Positions 57,192 through 64,000 of a stretch of 64,000 bases of DNA are shown here, in pieces. A model generated the notes under the pieces. The model had not been told where the DNA came from. It was given only the letters and a program-made list of their open reading frames with translations, and did no database searches. The translations under genes and the position numbers were made by a program. Location: contig NZ_BOPB01000013.1 in the NCBI RefSeq assembly GCF_016863535.1, positions 277,187 through 341,186 of the forward strand, in the 5' to 3' direction. This DNA comes from Micromonospora lutea (lineage in GTDB: Bacteria > Actinomycetota > Actinomycetes > Mycobacteriales > Micromonosporaceae). How positions within the stretch are numbered: the stretch's first letter is position 1; each line of letters begins with the position of its first letter.

Positions 57192-59288
57192 TCAGGCGCG
57201 GCCGAGGCGGTCCAGGGTCCAGGCGTTGATGAACGCCTCCTCCCGCCAGGCGTCGTAGCGCCCACTCGGTCCGCCGTGCCCCGCCTCCATCTCGGTCTTG
57301 AGCAGGTAGTCGCCCTGCGGCGCGACCGCCCGCAGCCGCGCGATCCACTTTGCCGGCTCGTGGTAGAGCACCCGGGTGTCGTTGAGGCTGGTCATGGCCA
57401 GGATCGCCGGGTAGTCCAGGGCGGCGACGTTCTCGTACGGGGTGTACGACTTCATGTACGCGTACACCTCCGGGTCGGCCAGCGGGTTGCCCCACTCCTC
57501 CCACTCGGTGACGGTCAGCGGCAACGACGGATCCAGGATCGTGTTGAGCGCGTCCACGAACGGCACCTGCGCGACGATGCCGGCAAAGGCGTCCGGTGCC
57601 AGGTTGGCCACCGCGCCCATCAGCAGCCCGCCGGCCGAGCCACCCCGAGCGACCAGCCGGTCCGGTGCGGTCCAGCCCGCCTTGGCCAGGTGTCGGGCGC
57701 AGGCCACGAAATCGGTGAAGGTGTTCTTCTTGGCGAGCATCTTGCCGTGGTCGTACCAGCGGCGTCCCAGTTCGCCACCGCCCCGGATGTGCGCCACCGC
57801 GAAGATCACCCCACGGTCCAGCAGGGAGAGCCGGCCGACCGAGAACCACGGGTCCATGCTCGCCTCGTACGAGCCGTAGCCGTAGATGACGCAGGGCGCC
57901 GACCCGTCCCGGGGGGTGTCACGCCGGTAGACCAGCGAGATCGGCACCTTGGTGCCGTCGTCGGCCAGTGCCCAGTCGCGCTGCTGTTCGTAGTCCTCCG
58001 GTCGGTAGACCTGCCCGTCCGGGCCGGGCAGCACCGGCCGCTGGCGCAGCAGCGTCATCTCGCCGGTGACCAGGTCGTAGTCGTACACCGAGTCGGGCGT
58101 GACCAGCGAGGTGTAGCGCAGCCTCAGCCGGCCGGTGCGGTACTCGGGGTTGGCGTCCAGGCCGACGGTGTGCAGCGGCTCGGGGAACTCGATGTCGTGG
58201 GCCTCACCACCGTCGACGGGCAGGATCCGCAGCCCGGTCAGGCCGTTGCTGCGCACCGCGACGACGAAATGGTCGGAGAAGGCGTCGACCGATTCCAGTC
58301 GGGTGCCCGGGGAGTGCTCGATCAGCGGCACCCAGTCGCCCGGGGCGTCGACGGAGGTGTACGCGAGGGCGAAGTCCTCGGCATCGTCGTTGTGCAGGAT
58401 GAGGAACCGGTGGCCGTGGTGCTCCACCGCGTACTCGACACCCTGCCGCCGGGGCGCGATCACCGCGGGCTCGCCGGTCGGGTTGTCGGCCGGGATCACC
58501 CGTACCTCGCTGGTGAGCTTGCTGGCGATGTCGATGAGGATGAACCGCTCCGAACGGGTCAGCTCGACACCGACCCAGAACCGTTCGTCGTCCTCAATGT
58601 GCACCACCACGTCCTCGGTGGCGGCGGTACCGAGCACGTGTCGCCAGACCCGGTTCGGTCGCCACGCCTCGTCCACGGTGACGTAGAACAGCACCGAGGC
58701 GTCAGCGGACCACGCGGTGCCGTAGAACGTGCCGGGGATTTCGTCGGACAGCAGCTCACCGGTGCTGAGATCTTTGACCCGCAGGGTGAATCGTTCGTCG
58801 CCGGAGAAGTCGGTCGAGTAGGCCAGGTAGCGCCCGTCGGGGCTGACGTCGAAGGCGCCCAGGGCGAAGAAGTCCTGTCCCTCGGCCAACTGGTTTCCGT
58901 CGAGCAGCACCTGCTCTCCGTCCAGCGGGGCACCGTCCGCGCTGATCGGCGGGGTGCTCTCGTCGGGACGGACGGCCCGGCGGCAGTGCACGCCGTACTG
59001 CTGACCCTCGACGGTGCGGGTGTAGTACCAGTGCTGGCCCTTGCGGGTCGGCACGGACAGGTCGGTCTCCTGGGTACGTCGCCGGATCTCCTCGAACAAC
59101 TGTGTCCGCAGCCCGGACAGGTGCGCCGTCCGGGCCTCGGTCCAGGCGTTCTCGGCGTTCAGATAGTTGATCGTTTCTGGATCGTCCTTGGTGGCGAGCC
59201 AGGCGTACTCGTCGACGACGGTGTCGCCGTGGTGGACGCGTTCGGTCGGCACCCGCCTGGCCGCGGGAACGGGGGTCTCGGTGGTCAC
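57192..59288 (-). CDS. ptrB: Oligopeptidase B-like S9 family serine peptidase
   Basis: 698 residues, the usual length. An N-terminal beta-propeller (WLATKDDPETINYLNAENAWTEARTAHL, the S9A start motif) covers residues ~10-430. The alpha/beta-hydrolase domain has the nucleophile in VARGGSAGGLLMGAVANL (Ser ~549), Asp near 636 (NDTRVLYHEPAKW) and His near 671 (EAGHGGPSGR). It cleaves short peptides after basic residues, probably in the cytosol. No signal peptide. Confidence 0.93.
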   Translation of the reverse strand: MTTETPVPAARRVPTERVHHGDTVVDEYAWLATKDDPETINYLNAENAWTEARTAHLSGLRTQLFEEIRRRTQETDLSVPTRKGQHWYYTRTVEGQQYGVHCRRAVRPDESTPPISADGAPLDGEQVLLDGNQLAEGQDFFALGAFDVSPDGRYLAYSTDFSGDERFTLRVKDLSTGELLSDEIPGTFYGTAWSADASVLFYVTVDEAWRPNRVWRHVLGTAATEDVVVHIEDDERFWVGVELTRSERFILIDIASKLTSEVRVIPADNPTGEPAVIAPRRQGVEYAVEHHGHRFLILHNDDAEDFALAYTSVDAPGDWVPLIEHSPGTRLESVDAFSDHFVVAVRSNGLTGLRILPVDGGEAHDIEFPEPLHTVGLDANPEYRTGRLRLRYTSLVTPDSVYDYDLVTGEMTLLRQRPVLPGPDGQVYRPEDYEQQRDWALADDGTKVPISLVYRRDTPRDGSAPCVIYGYGSYEASMDPWFSVGRLSLLDRGVIFAVAHIRGGGELGRRWYDHGKMLAKKNTFTDFVACARHLAKAGWTAPDRLVARGGSAGGLLMGAVANLAPDAFAGIVAQVPFVDALNTILDPSLPLTVTEWEEWGNPLADPEVYAYMKSYTPYENVAALDYPAILAMTSLNDTRVLYHEPAKWIARLRAVAPQGDYLLKTEMEAGHGGPSGRYDAWREEAFINAWTLDRLGRA

Positions 59289-59333
59289 GGCGTCACGTTA
59301 CCGGCCATGGCGGCCTGTGGTGCGGCGCAATTC

Positions 59334-59363
59334 TGCACCTGATCGTTCGAACACATGTACGAT
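59334..59363 (+). promoter_or_regulatory. LexA-like box overlapping a leaderless promoter
   Basis: TCGAAC-ACAT-GTACGA (59347-59362) differs from the LexA consensus palindrome by one base in the right arm. TACGAT (59358-59363) fits a -10 box and ends seven bases before the ATG at 59371. The geometry is like that of the box at 44043. GATCGT and ACGATC give a wider 24-bp inverted repeat. Confidence 0.45.
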
Positions 59364-59370
59364 CGCCGGC

Positions 59371-60717
59371 ATGGTGCCAGCCCGTTCCGCCGGTGCGTCC
59401 GGTGTCCGTGAGATCACCCGTCGGCTGACCGAGATCTGCGGTCCGCGCTTCGCCCGCCTCGCCGGCCCCGCCGATGAGGTGGCCGGAAGCACGGCTCGCT
59501 GGGTGGCGGTGCCGGGCGGTCCGCACGCCGCCGCGCAGGTGCTGAGGCTCGCCGCGGGGCACGATCTGACCGTGGTGCCCCGAGGGGCGGGCACCAAGAT
59601 CGACTGGGGTGCGCCACCCGAACGGGTCGACATCATGCTCGACACCGGGAGACTGGCCGGCATCGGCCACCAGCCGGCAGGCCGGGGCACTGCGGAGATC
59701 GGCGCCGGTACGCCGCTGCGGGCCGTGCAGGCCACCCTGGAGCGCACCGGTCAACGGCTCGCGTTGGACGCGCCCTCACCCGGCGCCACCCTCGGCGGGG
59801 TGCTGGCGGCGGACGAGTCCGGTCCGCTGCGCCACCGCCACGGCACCGCCTGCGACCAACTCGTCGGCCTGCGCTACCTGGCCGCCGACGGTGAGCTGGC
59901 CGAGGCGGGCGGTGGGGCGGCCGGGCTGGCCGAGGCGCGTCTGCTGTGCGGCTCCGAGGGAGCGCTCGGTGTGCTGGTCAGCGCGACGCTGCGGGTGCAG
60001 GCGGTGCCGGCCGCCCGGGTGTGGGTGACCCGACCGGTGTGGACGCCGCTGGAGGTGCACGACCTGATCAAGGCGGTGCTCGCCGCCCGCCTCGACCCGG
60101 CCGCGATCGAGCTCGACCTGCCGGCCGGTACCGGCCGCCGGCCACAGCGGGACCGTCGCGCGGAGGCGATGGCGCTGCATCCGTCGATGACCGGGCGGGT
60201 GCCGGCCGCCCCGGCGGGCACCGGGTCGCTGGTGGTGCTGCTGGAGGGCGGTCCCGCCCAGGTGGCGGAGCGCACCGACCGGCTGCTCGACATCTTCGGC
60301 GCCCGTTCGACGGTCGCACGGACGGCGCCGTCGTGGTGGCGCAGCTACCCCTTCGCCCCCGGCGACACCGCGCTGCGGCTGGAGGTGCCGATGACCGACC
60401 TGCACGCCGCCGTCTACGCCCTGCGCGACGCGGCCGGCGGGCCGGTTCCGGTTCGCGGTTCGGCCGGGCTCGGTGTGGTGCACGCCGCCCTGCCCGGGGC
60501 GATGTCACCGGGTCGGGTCGCCTCGATCCTGGCCGCGGTGCGTGGCGTGCTGCTCGCTCGGCAGGGCCGCTGCGTGGTGCTCGCCGCACCGCCGGCCGTC
60601 CGCCGCACCGTCGACCTCTGGGGCGAGCGGGCCGACCTGGCCCAGCTACGCGCCGTCAAGCAGTACCTCGACCCGGCCCACCGCCTGGCCCCCGGCCGGC
60701 TCCCCGGCGGCCTCTGA
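59371..60717 (+). CDS. FAD-binding oxidase, GlcE-like
   Basis: 448 residues from the ATG at 59371. The PCMH-type FAD domain is seen in LTVVPRGAGTKIDWGAPPERVDIMLDTGRLAGI, TAEIGAGTPLRAVQATLERTGQRLALDAPSPGATLGGVLAADESGPLRHRHGTACDQLVGLRYL. The C-terminal region ends QLRAVKQYLDPAHRLAPGRLPGG, as in glycolate oxidase subunit GlcE. GlcD and GlcF partners are not in the window, so it may act alone. Confidence 0.88.
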   Translation: MVPARSAGASGVREITRRLTEICGPRFARLAGPADEVAGSTARWVAVPGGPHAAAQVLRLAAGHDLTVVPRGAGTKIDWGAPPERVDIMLDTGRLAGIGHQPAGRGTAEIGAGTPLRAVQATLERTGQRLALDAPSPGATLGGVLAADESGPLRHRHGTACDQLVGLRYLAADGELAEAGGGAAGLAEARLLCGSEGALGVLVSATLRVQAVPAARVWVTRPVWTPLEVHDLIKAVLAARLDPAAIELDLPAGTGRRPQRDRRAEAMALHPSMTGRVPAAPAGTGSLVVLLEGGPAQVAERTDRLLDIFGARSTVARTAPSWWRSYPFAPGDTALRLEVPMTDLHAAVYALRDAAGGPVPVRGSAGLGVVHAALPGAMSPGRVASILAAVRGVLLARQGRCVVLAAPPAVRRTVDLWGERADLAQLRAVKQYLDPAHRLAPGRLPGGL

Positions 60718-60765
60718 CCGCACCGCCCTGACGTTCACCGTCGGGGTCGGCGGACCGGGACGGGG

Positions 60766-62838
60766 TCAGACGGCGTCGTTGCGGAGGACGAGGATGGCGA
60801 TGTCGTCGCGGGGCTCCTCGACCGAGAAGTTGATCGCGGTGGAGCGCAGCCGGGCCGCCACCACGTCCGCCGAAAAGCCGGCCAGCGGGGCGGCAGCGTC
60901 GCGCAGCCGCGCGGTGCCGAACAGCTCCCGGCCCCGCCGGCGCTCGGTCACCCCGTCGGTGTAGAAAACCAGGCAGTCGCCCGGGTCGAGAGTGAACTGC
61001 TCGGTGGGTGAGGTGATCGCGTCGAGCAGCCCGAGGGCGGTACCCCCGGTGCCGACGAAGGCGGCGGGCCCGCCACCGGATCGCAGCAGCACCGGCCGAT
61101 CGTGCCCGGCCAGGTGCAGCCCGACGTCGAGACGGTTGCCCTCACCCGGCCCGACCGCTGCCAGCGCGAGCGTGCAGTAACGGCCGGCACCCCGTTCGAC
61201 AAGCGTCTCGTTGAGTCGGGAGAGCACCTCGGGCAGCGGCTTGCCGTCGCCGGCCAGCACCCGAATCACGTCCCGCACCAGCCCGGTGACCGCGGCGGCC
61301 TGTACTCCCTTGCCGGAGACATCGCCGATCACCACCAGCCAGCGCCCGTCCGGCAGCGGCACCACGTCGTAGAAGTCGCCACCGACGTCGACGTCCCCGC
61401 CGGTCGGCACGTACTCGGCGGCGAAGCCGATGCCCTCCACCACCGGCAGGACCGGCGGCAGCAACGACTGTTGCAGGGTCTGCGCCACCCGGCGGCGTTC
61501 GGCGTGGATGCGGGCGTTCTCGATGGCGAGGGCGGAGCGTCGCGCCACATCCTCCAGCACCGCGATCTCGTCCGGGTCCTGCCGGTGCCGCTGGTGGCGC
61601 CCGACGGCCAGTGTGCCGAGGCGCTGCCCACGGGCGATCAGCGGCACGGCGAAGCCCTCCATCGGCCCGCCGAGCGCGGTCCGGGTGCCGTTGCGGCTGG
61701 CCTCGCGCAACCGGGCCTGGACGGAGTCGGGACCGGCTTCGCGGAGCGTGGCGTGCAGTTGCGGCAGCATCGACTCGTCGGCGTGGCTGGCCGCCGCGAG
61801 CCGGAGCCGCCCCCACTCGTCGGTGGTGTGCACCGCGCACCACTGGCCGAGCCGGGGCACCACCAGTTGTGGGATGAGTGCCATGGTCAGTTCCACGTCC
61901 AGCGACTGGGCGAGCAACTCGCTGGCCTCGGCGAGGAAGGTCAGCCATGCCTGCCGGCGTACGTCCGCGCGGCGCAGCCGGTCGTTCTCCAGGTGCAGCG
62001 AGAGCCGCTCGGCGGTCAACACCGCCAGCGGCTGGGCGTACGCGGTGGGCGCGGCATCCAGTTCCAGTTCCCCCGTGTACGGCCGGTGCACGGCCAACGG
62101 CACCCGGAGCAGGTCGTTGCCGGCCCGGGGCTGGCGACCGTACCGGGCGAGGATCTGGGCGCCCTGACCGTCACCACGGTCCAGCCGGACCACCCCACCG
62201 GCGGCGCCGACCATCTCCGCCACCCGGTTGAGCAGGCCGGCGGCGAAGTCCGGCAGCGGGTCCTCGGCGTACGGGTCGGGGGTGGTCTGCATCAGCACAT
62301 TCATCGCACCGGCGCTCGGCACGGCGGACTGACCGGCGCTGTCCGGAGGGTCGACGCTCATCGGTGGCGCGGATGTCGCTGATGCCATTTCCTGACGATC
62401 GGAACGATCCAGCCGGAACCACACGCCCTTGCCGGTGCGCAGGTATGTGGTGCCCCACCGACTGGCGAAGTGATCGACCAGCAGCAGCCCCCGCCCCCGT
62501 TCGGCGACCTCGGCGATGTCGGTGGCCCGGTTGCGTACGCCGACGGTCAGCTCGTCGACCGGTCCGGCGGCGAAGTCGGAGACCGTCACGGTCAGCCCCG
62601 CCTGGTCGGCGGTGACCTCGATGTCCAGTTCGGTGCGGGCGTGCTCGACCGCGTTGGTGGACAGCTCGGTGGTCAACAGGAGAGCCTCGTTGAGCAGTTC
62701 GTCCAGATTCGCCTCCGCGAGCACGGACCGGACGACCGCGCGTGCAGCGGCCGGCGTACGGCGGTCGGCGGGAAGCCGAACGCGTCGCACGTGCTCGTCT
62801 GGGCCCGTCTTCGCCGCGGGCCCCGCCTCCGCTGACAC
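60766..62838 (-). CDS. RsbW-like ATPase, GAF and SpoIIE phosphatase fusion
   Basis: 690 residues from a GTG at 62838, eight bases after GGAGG; longer frames would run into the divergent gene. Residues ~20-150: RsbW-like GHKL (ALLLTTELSTNAVEHARTELD, GRGLLLVDHFASRWG). Residues ~200-450: two GAF-like regions. C-terminal SpoIIE: VPTGGDVDVGGDFYDVVPLPDGRWLVVIGDVSGKGVQAA ... DCLVFYTDGVTERR ... RDDIAILVLRND. A kinase and its opposing phosphatase in one chain; targets would be STAS antagonists. Confidence 0.92.
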   Translation of the reverse strand: MSAEAGPAAKTGPDEHVRRVRLPADRRTPAAARAVVRSVLAEANLDELLNEALLLTTELSTNAVEHARTELDIEVTADQAGLTVTVSDFAAGPVDELTVGVRNRATDIAEVAERGRGLLLVDHFASRWGTTYLRTGKGVWFRLDRSDRQEMASATSAPPMSVDPPDSAGQSAVPSAGAMNVLMQTTPDPYAEDPLPDFAAGLLNRVAEMVGAAGGVVRLDRGDGQGAQILARYGRQPRAGNDLLRVPLAVHRPYTGELELDAAPTAYAQPLAVLTAERLSLHLENDRLRRADVRRQAWLTFLAEASELLAQSLDVELTMALIPQLVVPRLGQWCAVHTTDEWGRLRLAAASHADESMLPQLHATLREAGPDSVQARLREASRNGTRTALGGPMEGFAVPLIARGQRLGTLAVGRHQRHRQDPDEIAVLEDVARRSALAIENARIHAERRRVAQTLQQSLLPPVLPVVEGIGFAAEYVPTGGDVDVGGDFYDVVPLPDGRWLVVIGDVSGKGVQAAAVTGLVRDVIRVLAGDGKPLPEVLSRLNETLVERGAGRYCTLALAAVGPGEGNRLDVGLHLAGHDRPVLLRSGGGPAAFVGTGGTALGLLDAITSPTEQFTLDPGDCLVFYTDGVTERRRGRELFGTARLRDAAAPLAGFSADVVAARLRSTAINFSVEEPRDDIAILVLRNDAV

Positions 62839-62992
62839 CCTCGTATCCTCCACCGACACCTCGGAAGTGCCAAGCCGATCATCATCATCGGCTCTTTGCC
62901 GTCGGACGGTGCCGTGCCGTGGCGTTTTCGAGGTCACGGGGACAATGATGGGGTGGCCGGCGGGAGCCGGTGGACCCCGAGGTGAGCGAGGA

Positions 62993-64000
62993 ATGATGAC
63001 CACGGCGAAACAGTCGGCGGCCGCGGAGATCTCCGCCGCCGACCACGAGGCGGTCCTCACCGAGCTGGCGGAGGCGCTGCGGCGGATCCGCGGCGGCGAC
63101 CTCAAGGTGCGGTTGCCTCGACGCTCGGGCGCGGCCGGCGAGGTGGCGGACGCCTTCAACGACGTGGTGTCGCTCCAGGAGCGGCAGCATCTGGACCTAC
63201 GCCGGATCAGCCGGGTCGTCGGCCGGGACGGCCGGCTGACCGAGCGTCTGGACGAGGAAGGGCTGGACGGCTCGTGGGCGGAGGGCCAACGGGCGGTCAA
63301 CTCGCTCATCGACGACCTGGGTCGACCCACCACCGAGATCGCCCGGGTCATCGTGGCGGTCGCCGACGGTGACCTCACCCAGCACATGGCGCTGGAGATC
63401 GACGGTCGCCCGTTGCGCGGTGAGTATCTGCGCATCGGTCGCACCGTCAACACCATGGTCGACCAGCTCTCGTCCTTCTCCAACGAGGTGACCCGGGTGG
63501 CCCGTGAGGTGGGCACCGAGGGCAAGCTGGGCGGCCAGGCCGACGTCCGTGGCGTCGCCGGCACCTGGAAGGACCTCACCGACTCGGTGAACACCATGGC
63601 GTCGAACCTGACCGGTCAGGTCCGGTCGATCTCCCAGGTGGCGACCGCGGTGGCCAAGGGCGACCTGTCGCAGAAGATCACTGTCGGCGCGCGCGGCGAG
63701 GTGGCCGAGCTGGCGGACACGATGAACTTCCTCACCGACACGCTGCGGCTCTTCGCCGAGCAGGTGACCCGGGTGGCCCGTGAGGTGGGCACCGAGGGCA
63801 AGCTGGGCGGTCAGGCGGAGGTGCCGGGCGTCGCCGGCACCTGGAAGGACCTGACCGACAGCGTCAACTCGATGGCGTCGAACCTGACCTCCCAGGTGCG
63901 CAACATCGCCCAGGTTTCCACGGCGGTGGCCCGGGGTGACCTGTCGCAGAAGATCACCGTGGCCGCGCAGGGCGAGATCCTGGAACTCAAGGACACCGTC
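62993..64000 (+). CDS. Multi-HAMP sensor kinase (3' partial)
   Basis: The frame from the ATG at 62993 is open to the end of the window (336 codons seen). After a polar N-terminus come repeated HAMP units: [47 protein letters not shown], then two nearly identical 92-residue units with [34 protein letters not shown] and GDLSQKITV. These match large actinobacterial hybrid histidine kinases with tandem HAMP arrays followed by GAF and kinase domains, which would lie beyond the window. No membrane helix is seen. Confidence 0.85.
   Translation, partial: MMTTAKQSAAAEISAADHEAVLTELAEALRRIRGGDLKVRLPRRSGAAGEVADAFNDVVSLQERQHLDLRRISRVVGRDGRLTERLDEEGLDGSWAEGQRAVNSLIDDLGRPTTEIARVIVAVADGDLTQHMALEIDGRPLRGEYLRIGRTVNTMVDQLSSFSNEVTRVAREVGTEGKLGGQADVRGVAGTWKDLTDSVNTMASNLTGQVRSISQVATAVAKGDLSQKITVGARGEVAELADTMNFLTDTLRLFAEQVTRVAREVGTEGKLGGQAEVPGVAGTWKDLTDSVNSMASNLTSQVRNIAQVSTAVARGDLSQKITVAAQGEILELKDTV
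63489..63812 (+). repeat. Internal 276-bp period of the HAMP array
   Basis: GGTGACCCGGGTGGCCCGTG followed by GAGGTGGGCACCGAGGGCAA occurs at 63489 and again at 63765. The near identity in DNA between the HAMP units suggests recent duplication or gene conversion. Confidence 0.7.

Noticed and set aside
60766..63597. 943-codon version of the RsbW-GAF-SpoIIE protein
   Set aside because: The first 250 codons are antisense to the multi-HAMP gene; a GTG with a good ribosome site at 62838 fits the domain start.

Overview
The window is high-GC actinobacterial DNA. The gene families (a Tad pilus locus, SpoIIE-type phosphatases with RsbW-like ATPase domains, TIGR03086 and DUF4386 proteins, an AICE replicon) and the short palindromic intergenic repeats suggest a Micromonospora-like member of the Micromonosporaceae. 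This is inferred from gene content and composition, not from a marker gene.

Left chromosome (1-20.9 kb). The end of a Rieske protein is followed by a Tad (tight adherence) pilus operon on the minus strand. In transcription order it runs lipoprotein, secreted protein, CpaB, CpaE-like ATPase, TadA, TadB, TadC, pilin-like peptide, two TadE, TadG-like and LysM protein, with mostly overlapping or abutting genes. A divergent prepilin peptidase and a GH65 phosphorylase follow. Next come DUF4386/TetR and saccharopine-dehydrogenase-like/GlxA divergent pairs, a dihydrofolate-reductase-like protein, several hypotheticals and a VOC-protein relic.

Accessory block (21-25.1 kb). This is a cluster of small toxin-antitoxin modules: a HigA-like antitoxin with a decayed toxin, YefM/YoeB, Phd/VapC, and RelB/RelE. 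Part of it is flanked by a directly repeated ~175-bp sequence. A SEC-C protein gene that looks internally deleted lies between the last two modules.

Integrated element (25.1-37.2 kb). A complete AICE (actinomycete integrative and conjugative element) sits in a tRNA-Lys(TTT) gene, bounded by a 30-bp att repeat. It carries a GntR/KorSA-like repressor, a membrane pentapeptide-repeat protein, a GntR-kinase fusion overlapping a second P-loop kinase gene, small plasmid proteins, an FtsK/TraB-like translocase, a DUF2637 (SpdA-like) protein, RepSA-like initiator, Xis and tyrosine integrase. The kinase pair is the least familiar system here.

Right chromosome (37.2-64 kb). Genes include DUF1772, an epimerase, a beta-helix lipoprotein, a PadR/HAAS-ABC transporter operon, a PP2C phosphatase, PRC-barrel-like protein, a small protein behind a perfect LexA box, MscL, a FadR/MFS pair and a lone STAS antagonist. 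A six-gene overlapping stressosome-like signalling operon (RsbR, RsbS, RsbT, RsbT-RsbX fusion, histidine kinase, response regulator-SpoIIE) follows. Then come AraC/TIGR03086, a PadR-controlled MacB-type ABC transporter, oligopeptidase B, a GlcE-like FAD protein, a second RsbW-GAF-SpoIIE phosphatase and the start of a multi-HAMP sensor.

Start codons were adjusted where a ribosome binding site, a 4-bp overlap or a -10 box seven bases upstream (leaderless start) favoured another codon. All family assignments come from reading the translations; no database search was run.
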